From positions 2,666,001 through 2,730,000 of the forward strand of contig OZ022259.1 in the NCBI GenBank assembly GCA_963978905.1: DNA of 64,000 nt, in the 5' to 3' direction. Positions 35,158 to 46,203 of this stretch are shown here, piece after piece. A program made the position numbers and the translations under genes. A model generated the notes under the pieces. That model had not been told where the DNA came from. It made no database searches and worked only from the letters and a program-made list of their open reading frames with translations. Within the stretch, counting starts at the first letter, position 1. Every line of letters starts with the position of its first letter. Source of the stretch: Trichostrongylus colubriformis. Lineage: Eukaryota > Nematoda > Chromadorea > Rhabditida > Trichostrongylidae.

Positions 35158-38100
35158 CTATACAGCCACGCTGTTCTGCCCATGGTTATCCCCACCCCGC
35201 GCCGTTCCCAATGATCCCAACATGTCCATGGTTTCTTCTATGGACATACGTTTGTTCGGATCTACGACAAGAAGGCTACGCATCACCGTGATCAGCCGAT
35301 GGTCGAACCTGAACAAGCACCTCAAAATGCGCCGTTTATGCACTCATTACAGTGTATGGAAAGGCTCATATTCATGAACATGTAAGCGATCGCCTTCTGA
35401 GCAGCTGAAGCAAAGCGAGAATGCTGACAGTGATGCGCCATTGAAGATCACGTTTATAGTCGGCGACTGATCGCACAGCCTGTCGCTGATGCAACACTAT
35501 CAATGTTAAAAATCGTCATAGAGTGCCAAGCAGGCGTGCCTTGAGACCGCTCCCACGATCAATACCTTCACGCCGGGTGTGTGCACATATGACGGAAAAT
35601 CGCTTCGTGACGTCGCACTCTCTGCGCCATCAGCACGACTTGCCGAATCGATTGCCCTTGGGAGCTCGGCAGAGCATGGCTGTGTCACCTCTGCACTTCC
35701 ACCCATGCCATGCCTTCTCCACCCATGCCACACTGCCTCGCTTGAAGGCTGTCATGCCCAGCCACTGGTACTCGCACCAACCGAACCGCTCCGCGCGCGG
35801 CCGCGCGAAAAGCCGTCATAGGTGCGCACACGCCACATCACCGGATTTGAGTGTCTCTAATGATGATCGCGCGACTGGTCACTGAGCACAAATTCCGCAG
35901 ACAAAGCTAAACGAACCCTTTAACGTCGGGATATTGTATCTTCTCAGGACTTTGTGCAGCCAACGCGACGCTGTTGCCTTTCTCATAAACGAGATCGAAG
36001 GGCGACACAAAGTAACACAGAGCATAGAGACAGCAACCAAGCGACTGAAATAACACTTTGTGGTTGATCTTACGTCTTAGCCCAAATGCGATTAAGATCA
36101 ATTCAAGCAAATCCCATATAATATGAGCTGGTGAGTCCCCTTAGGACAGGATTTTGCCCAGTGGCGTGCAGCATGTAAACTAGGAACGTCCAATGCACAG
36201 TTCAAGTAATCGTCCACGGAAAAATGAGTTTCTTCTTTACCCGAATAGTTATGTTGTATCTGCTTAGCAAGGGCGGCATGCAAAGTTTTGCGCGAAAGAG
36301 TGAGAATTCGGCCAAGCTATAGCACCACAAAGTCCCGGTCGGGTGAGCGGGGCCTCCAGGCAAGTCCAACCCCGTAGACCGCCGCGGTCGTAGATGCGTT
36401 GGAGGAACAGAAAAAAACCTGGACCGTTCCATTCTCCGTTCCAACCGCGGCGGACGACGGCATTGGGCTCCTACTCGGAGGCCCCGCCCACCCGGCCGAG
36501 GATTTGGGGAGCTGTATCTTAGCCGAATTCTCACTTTTTCGAGTGAAACTTTGCATGCGCCCCTTATTAGGCAAATACAACATAAAGATATGGGTAAAGT
36601 AGAAACCTATTTTTTCGTGGACGATTCCTTTAAGTCTCGAAGCGACTACGAGTCATGTGCCTTATTTCAGGCGTAGTCGCCTTAGGACCCAATCATAACG
36701 GCGCTCTCTGGTAGTGGAGTGCACTCTGAGTCAGTCTTATTGTACTTCTATCATGGGGTCGGGATTTTCATCGCGCCACAGCTGTTGCGAAATCCTGTCC
36801 TCATGATAGAAGTACAATAAGACCTGACTCAGAGTACACTACACTAAATTCACTAACTTTCCAAAACCGAAACTTTCGCTCTACCTTTCAAATTACCTTT
36901 TCACATAAGTCGCTACTCCTATGACTATTCATACTTACCCAATGATCCGCCTTCTCCGTTATAATGGAGCCAATTTGACAGTCAAACAGCTCTGGTGCAC
37001 GATATGGCATTGAGCACAACTCAGCAGCCTCATCGATTGCATGCTGCTGCTGACGCGCAGAATCGATACGAATCGGTACGCTGAAAACCACAATATTTTG
37101 GGAAATCTGATAAACGCTGTTAGGCCGAGGTTAGACTTCGCGATTTGCGATCCTGCCGATCGCACGATCTGCAGGAATCGCAAAACCGCGAGTGCCGTCT
37201 TGAGCACTACCACTTAAACATGCTATTGTTCCTCCACACTCTGGTATCTTAGCGCTCACGGCCCCACAACAGGTGAAAGATCCGGAAAAATAGCACACTC
37301 AAGTGAGGCCTACTTGGTCCTTGGTAACTTATTGCGTACTCAAATCTGCCACCCTAAGAAGGTAAGCCGAGTGATCAAATAATTACGAGATGTGCCTTTA
37401 AACGGTCACCAATTTGCCTTACGAAAAAGAAATTCTTTCATGTACTAGAAAGACTTCAAAAAGCTTCACCAACGTCGTCGCTGAGCCGAAATCTGTCAAC
37501 ATCGGTGTTCCGTCATCAGCTCGAAGCACGTTAGCCACCTAGAGAGATGACGTTACGCATTACGACACAGTCTCTCACACAATAAGATGATGATGTATGG
37601 GATTCATGCAGTTCGCAACTGCAGTTACAACTGCATACAGCTGGTTCAGAGCTACTACCCCAACAGCTAGCCTATTTCACCCGGGTACACGCACATTTCA
37701 TTTCAAAATGTAACACACACGTGGATGCAAAGCATGCCCAAATCCTGAACAGATCTGGACCCTCACCTTCAAATCACGATGAACATATCCAAGACGATGT
37801 AAATGGCGTACAGCTGTGCATAATCCCAGAAAAATACGGAGCACCTAGAAATTTCGCAATTATTCTGATCCTCCAACCTTTCACTATGTGGGTACATTAA
37901 GATTGACAAAAAAGAAAATTACTATTAGTAACTTTCGCATCGCGAGCTGCGGCGATAATCAGCAGCTAACTAAAATCAAAAATATCAAAAAAGAAAATAT
38001 TCATTCCCATGAAGTTTAATTCAAATGATTCATGAGACAATTGCCGGTTCACTGCGTAGGGTCGACCCGGGATTGACGAAAATCACATAAAACGAATTAC

Positions 38101-39987
38101 CACAGAAGAGCGTAAGCACCGCATATACGCGCATTGTCTCTCTATCTCTATTGTGATAGCATATCAAGGTTCCATGCTATGTGAAGGACTCGATCCCAGA
38201 AATTTGGTGGTCTGCGCTCACGATAGGCCAAAAAAGGTGATAAAAAAATGCATCACGTGGGGCCGTTATCTCTCCTAACGTAGACTTGTGACGCTGTGAC
38301 CCTCCTTTTACCCATGGCTGGTAACACACAAAACCATCCTGGAAGTTTTGAAAAATAAGGGCCGGTAGTAAAATCGTGGTTTTCTATGGTTTCAGAAAAC
38401 GGTTCGAAAAGCGCCTCTTCTGAGAATCCTCCGAGGCTTTGTATGTGGATTAAGAAGCACATTTTTCTCTCTGAAGAATTGATGAACAATCTGACTAGAA
38501 CAAGGCAAAACAGTCGATGTGAAAATGACGGGAGCTTTTCGTCTCTCTCTCCCTTCTCCTCCATCTCTCCCGACCAATAGGGACCCCGAATATGACATTC
38601 CTTTCGGGAACTGGTGTCTATCGACTCAGGGTAATGTTAATCCCAGTCATTTTGAATAGTACTGGCGCTTAGCTGCGCCAAAAATTCCAAGCATTAACAA
38701 TATTTATACAACATGAAGGAAAATGTCAAATCAAGGCGCCATGTAGATACGAGACTAGGGTTCGGCCACGTTCATACTTTGCGCCGGAAGGGCGTAGCTG
38801 CGTTCCTAGTAGCGGAGCAGAGTGGCATGGGGGAGATGCAGAGACGAAGCAGGCAACGAGGCGAGGTGACGCAGGCGGAGACATGCAGCTTCGCCCTACC
38901 GCCTACACCGCAATGTATGAACGCTGCCTTATCCAAACAGTCCATAAAAGGATTAACCTCTGCCTGCTCCTGAATGTACTGGTGCGAGCAAAACAAAGAG
39001 AATAAAAATTACAGTTTGTGGCAATGAGATTGATTCCGAGAAAAAATAATAGCAAAAGAGCATTAAAACTGGAGAAAAAAGGAATCCATGTTCTTGGAAG
39101 AAAATACCTCTTCTTGACTGAGGTGCTCATTTTTCGGTCGCCTTCGAAGCAGATCGTCACCAACGGATCCTCGACGATAGAATGGGAAAACCAGATATGT
39201 TATTTGCTCCGTATTGATCGCAGCTAACAATGGCACGACATAACGTACAGTCGACATTTGGCGGTGAATCGAAGTCTGAAATCGCCTGCATTGAAAACTC
39301 AATGAAACTACTCAATCAAATAAAAAAGGAAAGCTATCAAGAGATCAGTCCCGTTTTGCTGTCTGACACTTCACTCTGCTCATTGTTTACAGAGAGTGTT
39401 ATGGAGTGTACCTGGCCACCCATGCAATAGTGAACATATATCCATCCTCAATACTTACATGAGAAGAAATCGGCGTAAAAGCTCGTTTGGGTATTCTAAC
39501 ATGTTCTCATTTCGACTCCTTCCCAAATTCCTCGAAGATGAAACCTCGTTGCCAAAGTCACAGTCACCCTTAAAGTCGGCAAGGAAGAAAAGCGTAGCGC
39601 GCTTCACTTCGAACTGCACGTTTCAAGCGGTCCGACGCCATTATCATTTGAGTGTTACAATCGTCGTACCACTACCGAGTCATCAATGTATACTACTTCC
39701 TCGCATTATTGTTCCAACTGATCTTGCATAGAGTAACCTATTGTACCTACTTTTGGGCCAGTCGGGATCTGTACATATTGTACGGCTGCAGTAATGTAGA
39801 AAGCATTTATGTTGGCACAAACACACAACAGGGAACAAAGCAGAAAACAGCAAAATAGTGAGCAAAACATTACCACGGCATTGGGACATACCTCCATTTC
39901 GATCCGTTCCAGACTTTCGCGTGAGTGCTTGGCTATTTTCTTCACAGCAAAACTCTCGTTGCTGTCAATGTCAGTACAGAGTAGAAC
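35158..39987 (-). CDS. STK16: STK16/MPSK1-like serine/threonine kinase (5' end missing)
   Basis: Seven exons join in frame: 39892-39987, 39108-39275, 37767-37844, 37474-37538, 36939-37080, 35917-36044 and 35158-35308 (stop TAG), coding 275 residues against about 305 in the human protein. In order they show the VAIK lysine (SFAVKKI), the hinge region (YLVFPFYRRGSVGDDLL), HRDLK (GYVHRDLKVANVL), DFG (MLTDFGSATT), the P+1 loop and APE (MPYRAPELF), then SLGCCLYALCYFVSPFD and the C-lobe end DPNKRMSIEETMDMLGSL. This order and spacing match STK16, a NAK-family kinase of the Golgi/trans-Golgi region; catalysis should be intact. The exon with the glycine-rich loop and any N-terminal acylation signal was not found. 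Introns hold MITEs at 35575, 36205, 36713 and 38764. Splice sites are GT...AG throughout. Confidence 0.88.
35575..35830. mobile_element. Foldback MITE, MULE-like family C, in kinase intron
   Basis: The left end GGGTGTGTGCACATATGACG and right end GTCATAGGTGCGCACAC are inverted repeats. It carries the GCTTCGTGACG and CGCGCGGCCGCGC blocks seen at 13238-13610. It lies in the last intron of the STK16-like gene. Confidence 0.65.
36205..36629. mobile_element. piggyBac-like foldback MITE in kinase intron
   Basis: This is a third full copy of the TTAA family, with AGTAATCGTCCACGGAAAAA at the left and the near-complement at the right. The flanks are TTCA (36201-36204) and TTAA (36630-36633), one base diverged. 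The centre contains GGGGCCTCC and GGAGGCCCC inverted blocks. Confidence 0.78.
36713..36845. mobile_element. 133-bp MITE in kinase intron
   Basis: The terminal inverted repeats of about 43 bases start AGTGGAGTGCACTCTGAGTC at the left, with the complement AGTGTAGTGTACTCTGAGTC at the right. The loop is short. There is no coding capacity. Confidence 0.75.
37927..37985. repeat. Fragment of the tRNA-bearing foldback arm
   Basis: GTAACTTTCGCATCGCGAGC, then TGCGGCGATAA and AGCAG text match the arm end at 5936-5975. It lies in an intron of the kinase gene and lacks the tRNA-like part. Confidence 0.7.
38764..38928. mobile_element. Harbinger-like MITE in kinase intron
   Basis: The left end GGCCACGTTCATACTTTGCG and right end (ATGTATGAACGCTGCC) are inverted repeats of the GGCCGCGGTCATACTTTGCG family. 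TTA follows the right end. The inside carries GAGCAGAGTGGCATGGGGGA like the copy at 9037. Confidence 0.7.
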
Positions 39988-40147
39988 CTGTAACGAATTT
40001 TTCTTTAACTCACCTTGCAAAGAAGAAATTGTCGAACTTCATGCGCAAATACCAACGAATTGCTACATTGATTTTTGTTATTTTTATTTATTTGTTATTT
40101 TTGTTATTTTTGTTATTTTCATTCCTCATCTGGTGGTCACTCGTGCG

Positions 40148-40510
40148 GTTGAGTCATTCAGTACTCTACAACCCTACTTCGTCTATCATCTATCTCACTA
40201 TTTGACTCAACGGTTTCAACAGTTGGAAATATTCGAGCACTAGAGTGGCGCAGTGCGAAATAAGAAGAAACTGCCACAAGTCAAGAACCACTTTCCAATT
40301 CTTCGATTATCTCGTGTTACATACTTGATTATCTCGTGGGTTGAGTCATTCAGTACTGTACAACCCTATTTCGTCTATCATCTATCTCACTATTTGGTCA
40401 ACGGCTTTAACAGTTGGAAATACTCGAGCACTAGAGTGGCACAGTGCGAAATAAGAAGAAACTGCCACAAGTCAAGGTCCACTTTCTAATTTTTCGATTA
40501 TCTCGTGTGA
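40148..40510. repeat. Tandem duplication, unit 192 bp
   Basis: Units start at 40148 and 40340 with GTTGAGTCATTCAGTACT and share most positions through AGTGCGAAATAAGAAGAAAC and ATTATCTCGTGT. A TTTTGTTATTTTTGTTATTT low-complexity run precedes them at 40075-40120. Confidence 0.8.
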
Positions 40511-40589
40511 CAGTCCTATTTTATTGATCGCCAATCAAACTATCTTGGCCTGAATTACTCAATGGATACTACCCTGGTTACCACTTTCG

Positions 40590-40930
40590 TTCAGAATCAG
40601 AAAGAAACTCAAGAGCGACAAATCAAGGAGTTCTCGGCGCCTGCATCCACAAAAGAGTTCAATGGTCATATCAGCCCTGCTTGAAGATGAGTCTGTGAAC
40701 ATCCTACTGTATATAATTCGCTTAGTATGTCTGTGTGTGTGTGTTTGTCCGTCTGTCACGAAATTCATATCTCGCGTCGCAGCAAAGCTGGGACGCTGAA
40801 TTTTACAAGTGATATAGGGGGGTCCCAAGGGAACCTCAGCGGTGGTGGACCGAAAGTGATAGCAGCTGATAAGGGCTGATAGAGAGCCTCGGAAGCCAAA
40901 TGTCACTAAATCCGTTTCGTCTTTCGGGTT
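40590..40930. repeat. Dispersed repeat with GTCCGTCTGTCACG core
   Basis: The GTGTGTTTGTCCGTCTGTCA core followed by CGAAATTCATAT, and the GATAGCAGCTGATAAGGGCT block, are found in opposite orientation at about 54165-54370. Function unknown. Confidence 0.6.
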
Positions 40931-41859
40931 GATTCTAAAGCGCTGACACCCATAGATGTTTTGCGGGATTGGACGGGGACATTAATGGTGGATGACCAGC
41001 ATTGATAACGGTTGATAAGATTCGATAAAAAGCGTAAAAAGGCTAGAGTCGTCGAATTCGTTTTGCCTTTCGCGTTGATCCAGGAGCGCTGACACTCATA
41101 GGTCTTGAGCAGGGTGGGACGGGGACATTAATAGTGGGTGATCCAAAGTGATAATGTTTGATAAGATTCCATAAGGGGCGTAAAAAGGCTAGAGTCGTCA
41201 AATCCGTTTCGTCTTTCGGGTTGATTCTAAAGCGCTTACACCCATAGGTGTTTTGCGGGATGGGACGGGGACATTAATGGTGGATGACCAGCATTGATAA
41301 CGGTTGATAAGATTTGATAAGGAGCGTAAAAAGGCTAGAGTCGTCGAATTCGTTTTGCCTTTCGCGTTGATCCAAGAGCGCTGATATTTATAAGCGTTTT
41401 GCGGGATGGGGCAGGAACATTAATGGTGGGTGACCCGCACTGATAATGGTTGATAAGATTCGATAAGGGGCGTAAAAAGGCTAGAGTTGTCGAATTCGTT
41501 TTGCCTTTCGCGTTGATCCAAGAGCGCTGACATTTATAAGGGTTTTGCGGGATGGGGCAGGAACATTAATGGTGGGCGACCCGCACTGATAATGGTTGAT
41601 AAGATTCGATAAGGGGCGTAAAAAGGCTAAAGTCGTCGAATTCGTTTTGCCTTTCGCGTTGATTCTAAAGCGCTGACATTTATAAGGGTTTTGCGGGATG
41701 GGGCAGGAACATTAATGGTGGGTGACCCGCACTGATAATGGTTGATAAGATTCGATAAGGGGCGTAAAAAGGCTAAAGTCGTCGAATTCGTTTTGCCTTT
41801 CGCGTTGATCCAAGAGCGCTGACATTTATAAGTTTTTGCGGGATGCGGCAGGAACATAA

Positions 41860-42094
41860 GGCCGCGGTCATACTTTGCGTTGTCTGCGGCAGGGCGTGGC
41901 CGCGTATCTTGCGTCTCCACACTGCCTCGTTGCCTGCGTCATCTCTGCACCTCCCCCGTGCCACTCTCTCTCACAGGCAGCGAGAGAGAGTGGCACGGGG
42001 GAGGTGCAGAGATGACGCAGGCAACGAGGCAGTGTGGAGACGCAAGATACGCGGCCACGCCCTGCCGCAGACAACGCAAAGTGTGACCGCGGCC
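41860..42094. mobile_element. 235-bp near-perfect palindrome, Harbinger-like MITE
   Basis: Arms of about 112 bases run from GGCCGCGGTCATACTTTGCG inward and are complementary with about one mismatch, around an 11-base loop (CACAGGCAGCG). TAA flanks both sides (41857-41859 and 42095-42097). It is inserted within a tandem unit of the satellite. Confidence 0.88.
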
Positions 42095-43310
42095 TAAATG
42101 GTGGGTGACCCGCACTGATAATGGTTGATAAGATTCGATAAGGGGCGTAAAAAGGCTAGAGTCGTCAAATTCGCTTCGCCTTTCGCGTTGATCCAGGAGC
42201 GCTGACACTCATGGATGTTGAGCAGGGTGGGACGGGGACATTAATAGTGGGTGATCCAAACTGATAATGGTTGATAAGCTTCGATTAGGAGCGTGAGAAA
42301 GGGAAATGTCACCGAGGCCGGCCTGCTTCTGCGGCTAACAGTGGAATGGGCGCTCATGTACTATGGGGGTGGCACTCAAAAACAGTTTCCAGGAAGTGGA
42401 AATTCTTTCCTCACCCTGAGAGGTTGAGAATGAGCTCCGAGGAGTGTCCTCAACAAAAAAGGATGAAAAAAATATTTGCTACACTAAAAAATATTCACTC
42501 ATTGCGAGGCTCCTTCCCCCTCAAGGCTTAGGCAAAAACCACATTCCCCGGTTTGCACTGATATCTTAGTACCTTCCAATACATTAAAAACATAGTACTA
42601 GAACAGACACGCATAAAAATGCAAAGAACAAAAAAAAAGACAATGAAATAACAAGGACCAATCATTTAGCCTAGGCCTTGGGGGGGAGGACACTTCACAC
42701 ACGGAAGATCATCAATGGCAGGCAGGATTTTGTTTCTCTATTTAATTTCGACATTTCAAAATTAAAACAGCGTAATGACAATCGGACACGTTGATATTGC
42801 ATGTTTTGAAGATTTGTAATGGAATTAATTCTCTATTGTAGTTTCGAATGAGTTTTTGAGTGCCACCCCCATAGTACATGAGCGCCTGAGTGCCACCCCC
42901 ATAGGACATGAGCGCCATACGGGCGCTCATGTCCAGCGGCAGCGAGAGAGAGTGGCACGGGGGAGGTGCAGAGATGACGCAGGCAACGAGGCAGTGTGGA
43001 GACGCAAGATACGCGGCCACGCCCTGCCGCAGACAACGCAAAGTGTGACCGCGGCCTAAATGGTGGGTGACCCGCACTGATAATGGTTGATAAGATTCGA
43101 TAAGGGGCGTAAAAAGGCTAGAGTCGTCAAATTCGCTTCGCCTTTCGCGTTGATCCAGGAGCGCTGACACTCATGGGTGTTGAGCAGGGTGGGACGGGGA
43201 CATTAATAGTGGGTGATCCAAACTGATAATGGTTGATAAGCTTCGATTAGGAGCGTGAGAAAGGGAAATGTCACCGAGGCCGGCCTGCTTCTGCGGCTAA
43301 CAGTGGAATG
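41976..43310. repeat. 373-bp direct duplication flanking a 589-bp insert
   Basis: 41976-42348 and 42938-43310 are both 373 bases long and differ at about one position (CATGGATGTTGAGC against CATGGGTGTTGAGC). Each starts in the loop of the Harbinger palindrome (GGCAGCGAGAGAGAGTGG) and ends GGCTAACAGTGGAATG. The second copy holds only the right half of the palindrome. This indicates a very recent tandem duplication or an assembly artefact. Confidence 0.85.
42349..42886. mobile_element. Element with 36-bp terminal inverted repeats
   Basis: The left end GGCGCTCATGTACTATGGGG and the complement at 42851-42886 match over 36 bases, ending in GAGTTTTTG-type text. An extra inverted copy of the end follows at 42887-42934. 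The 538-bp interior has no transposase, so it is non-autonomous. The family is undetermined because the flanks lie at a duplication boundary. Confidence 0.7.
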
Positions 43311-43610
43311 TTCATATTCGCAGGTATTGTTGGGTACGGGTACCTCAATGGTACTGTTGGATACAGGAGCCTCAGTGAAACTGATAACGGCTTACAGTGA
43401 CTGACAAGAACCGTTAGGAATTGGATGGGATGAAATCCTTGCTAACATTGTACGACCGCTTTAGCAAAAGCGTCTGATGCGCAGTGGCATCGGGTGAACA
43501 CATTTTGTTTATGTTCTGATATCACTGACCGATGTATCGACCGCTGAATGCCTGGCATTCCAAAAAATAGTGCGTTTCTCTTGATAATGCGATCTTCATT
43601 GATAATCATG

Positions 43611-44687
43611 ATACAACCTATTTTTGTGATAGCAAAGCAAGCGGTTCACTCGGAATCATTTTCTTATGCGGTACTTGCAGCAACACTGGGTATCGACCGC
43701 TAGACTATTTAAAATTTCGAGTAGTGAAGCATGTTTACGAAAACGATAAACATCGATAAGCGGGATATGGCCTACCAACAATGTGTACGAATTAAATTCT
43801 CAACAAGTGATCGATTTGTTAACAATCTATGCAATCAAATACAAAACTATCGATTTCCAAACTACCCAAGCTCCCAATGATGACCAGTTGGCTGGCGCAC
43901 ACTACTGCGCGCGATTCATGTGGATTACGTGCAAAATGGGTTCCATGCAAAGCGATTAAAGTATACCGATACCAAAATGCTTTTTTATCACGCCATCTTC
44001 TCTGCTTTTTTGCAATTCAATAGCTCAGCTGAAAGCAGAGGGAAGAAAATCTCCGCTCCGCTGTGGTCGGGCCGAACACACCCATTTTGCACAACATCGC
44101 CATGAATCGCGCGCAGTAATCTGCGCCAGCCAACTGGTAATATTATACAACCCATATTTGTGATAGCGAAGCAAGCGGTTCACTCGGAATCAATTTAATG
44201 CGCTATGAGCAGCAACATTGGGTATCGACGGCTAGACTATGTAAAACCCCAAGTAGTGAAGCATGTTTACGAAAACGGTAAACATCCATAATCGGGATAT
44301 GGATCTACCACTAATGTGTAGGAATTACATGCTCAGCAAGTGAGCAATTTGTTACCAATCGATGCGATCGAATACCAAACTATCGCTCTCTAAACTATCC
44401 AAATTTCCAATGATGACCTAAACCAGTTGGCTGGAGCACATTACTGCGCACGATTCATGCCGATGACGTGCAAAATGGGTTCGATGCAAAGCGACTGAAG
44501 TATATCAATACCGAAATGCTTTTTATCACGCCATCTTCTGTGTTTTTTTTAAATTCAATAGCTCAGCTGAAAGCAGAGGAAAGGAAATTTCCGTTCAATT
44601 CCATACACAAGTGTGGTCGGGCCGATCACACCCATTTTAAGCAACATCGCCATTAATCGCGCGCAGTAGTGTGCGCCCGCCAACTGG
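43611..44687. repeat. Two tandem ~540-bp units, each with an inverted repeat
   Basis: Unit 1 (about 43611-44137) and unit 2 (about 44145-44687) share text such as GCGGTTCACTCGGAATCA and AGTAGTGAAGCATGTTTACG. Each ends in an inverted repeat bounded by CCAGTTGGCTGG and its complement (43884-44137 and 44423-44687), with inner arms GTGCAAAATGGGTT. Unit 2 ends 12 bases before the start codon of the LINE ORF1. They may be 5' UTR monomers of the LINE, or a duplicated MITE-containing flank. Confidence 0.75.
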
Positions 44688-44698
44688 TCCATCTAAAA

Positions 44699-45379
44699 AT
44701 GGTTCTCTCATATCTAATTGATGATAGAAAACAAACACAAGCTGTTATCCAGCTATGTAGGGAACTTACTGATGAAGTTAAATCTTTGAGACTCGAAAAC
44801 TCTCTCCTCAAAGAAAAGCTTTCCAAGCTCTCTAATGAGCGTTCCGATCATTCTGATTCTATCTCACAGTCCCCGCAGCGATCAACGCCTAATCCTCCTC
44901 TTTACCAATTTGATGATGTTGAGCGTTCCCGTTCTGTGATTATTGCTGGTGTAGTTGAAAGCAATCTCTCCTTGTCATCTGCTCGTGTTACTCATGATTT
45001 TCAATGTGTGAAGAGTAACCTTGATCATTTATCTGTAGATTGTGCACCTACTTCGGTATATCGCCTAAGACGAGCCAATAGTAATCATTCCAGATTGTTG
45101 AAAGTTGTGTTTCCCTCCTCTTTCTATGCCAAGCAAGTATTGCGACGAGCGCCACGTTTGAAATATTTTGAGGTCTCTGGTCTCTTCATTAGGCCTTCCC
45201 TACCCAAAACGGAGAGGGATAGACTGCGGAATGAACGAGCAGCCCGTAATAAATCAAAAACTCCTCAAAATGATTCCACTCCTATCTTATCATGTTCAAC
45301 TAATCAGGAACCTTGTACAAAGCCGCAAAGTGTTATAGCACTATCGCAGCATTTGATTCCACGTGATTCTTTAAACTAG
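44699..45379 (+). CDS. LINE ORF1 protein
   Basis: An intact 226-codon frame begins at the first ATG (MVLSYLIDDRKQTQ). Residues 15-55 are heptad-like and charged (LTDEVKSLRLENSLLKEKLS), a probable coiled coil. A serine/proline linker follows, then an RRM-like region with RSVIIAGVVES, PTSVYRLRR, RLLKVVFPSSFYAKQVLRRA and LFIRPSLPKTERDRLRNERA. This is the layout of ORF1 proteins of CR1/L1-like elements, which bind element RNA. The stop TAG at 45377-45379 overlaps a GTG at which the endonuclease frame opens. Confidence 0.82.
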   Translation: MVLSYLIDDRKQTQAVIQLCRELTDEVKSLRLENSLLKEKLSKLSNERSDHSDSISQSPQRSTPNPPLYQFDDVERSRSVIIAGVVESNLSLSSARVTHDFQCVKSNLDHLSVDCAPTSVYRLRRANSNHSRLLKVVFPSSFYAKQVLRRAPRLKYFEVSGLFIRPSLPKTERDRLRNERAARNKSKTPQNDSTPILSCSTNQEPCTKPQSVIALSQHLIPRDSLN

Positions 45380-46203
45380 TGAATGATCGTAGGTTTTGTA
45401 CAGATAACATTTCATGTTTTTACACGAACATCAGATCTCTTCCTAAGAATGCGATCCATGTTGACCTTTTATTGAAAAAACACTTTGATGTGCTGATATT
45501 TTGTGAAACGTGGCTCAGTTCTTCCCACACACTTTGTTCTTTAATCTGTACTGATGGGTACTGTTTTGTGCGTCGTGATAGGTATAAAAGACAGGGAGGA
45601 GGTGTGCTTATACTGACAAGAAGTATATTTAACTACATAGAAGTTTTTTCCGACTCGGTTCGTGAGGCATACGAAATATTAGCCGTTGACATACTATTTG
45701 AATGTAGTAAAATAAGATTTATAATAGTATACAGAGCTCCTTGCTCGTCTTCGTTCAACGATCAACTTTCCAATGTTATTAGCGATCTAAGTACATGCGA
45801 GTATCCTTCTGTGATTGTTGGGGATTTCAACTTACCCGAAATTGATTGGAACCTCGTTTCATCAACCCATGGGAATTCCGGATCTACTCTTTTAGAGGCG
45901 GTGGCGCATGATTTCAAACAACATGTTGATCATCCCACGAGAGGGGCCCATATCCTCGATCTTGTATTCTCCAATGACACAACACTGATTAACAGCGTCA
46001 TGGTCGAACCACCAGTTAGTAGTAGTGACCACAACAGTATATTGTTTTGTTTAACTTGCACCTACTACGAACCTCGGTTCACACTCTATAGAGACTTTTC
46101 AACTCTGACTTCGACGGCATTACTCACTATCTTTCTTCTGTTGCTTGGAGGGACTCATTTGAGTCTACGAGGTCGGTTAACGATAAATATGAGATGTTTC
46201 TGA
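45379..46203 (+). pseudogene. LINE ORF2, APE-type endonuclease part
   Basis: Endonuclease motifs appear in order: FYTNIRSL, DVLIFCETWLSS, RRDRYKRQGGGVLIL, FIIVYRAP, VIVGDFNLPEIDW and the catalytic SSDHNSILF. The frame lacks any ATG for about 200 codons and opens at a GTG overlapping the ORF1 stop (TAGTG), as expected for a mutated stop-start junction. After about 46105 the reading leaves this frame: the tail to 46203 is meaningless, and the natural continuation is in the next frame. The endonuclease nicks target DNA for reverse transcription. Confidence 0.85.

Larger units (their letters stand above)
40868..43250. repeat. 146-bp tandem array, interrupted
   Basis: The repeated unit contains GTTGATAAGATTCGATAAGG, then GGCGTAAAAAGGCTAGAGTC, TTTGCCTTTCGCGTTGATCC, GAGCGCTGACA and GGAACATTAATGGTGGGTGA. 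Adjacent units near 41461, 41607 and 41753 are 146 bases apart. About seven units run to 41859. The array is interrupted by a 235-bp palindrome (41860-42094), resumes to about 42300, and a further part lies at 43057-43250 in the duplicated segment. There is no coding capacity. Confidence 0.85.

Noticed and set aside
41868..42097. Mirror-image open frames on both strands
   Set aside because: They are produced by the 235-bp palindrome and read the same peptide on both strands.
40868..43250. CRISPR-like array appearance of regular repeats
   Set aside because: Units are contiguous ~146-bp tandem repeats without unique spacers, in a eukaryotic context; it is a satellite.
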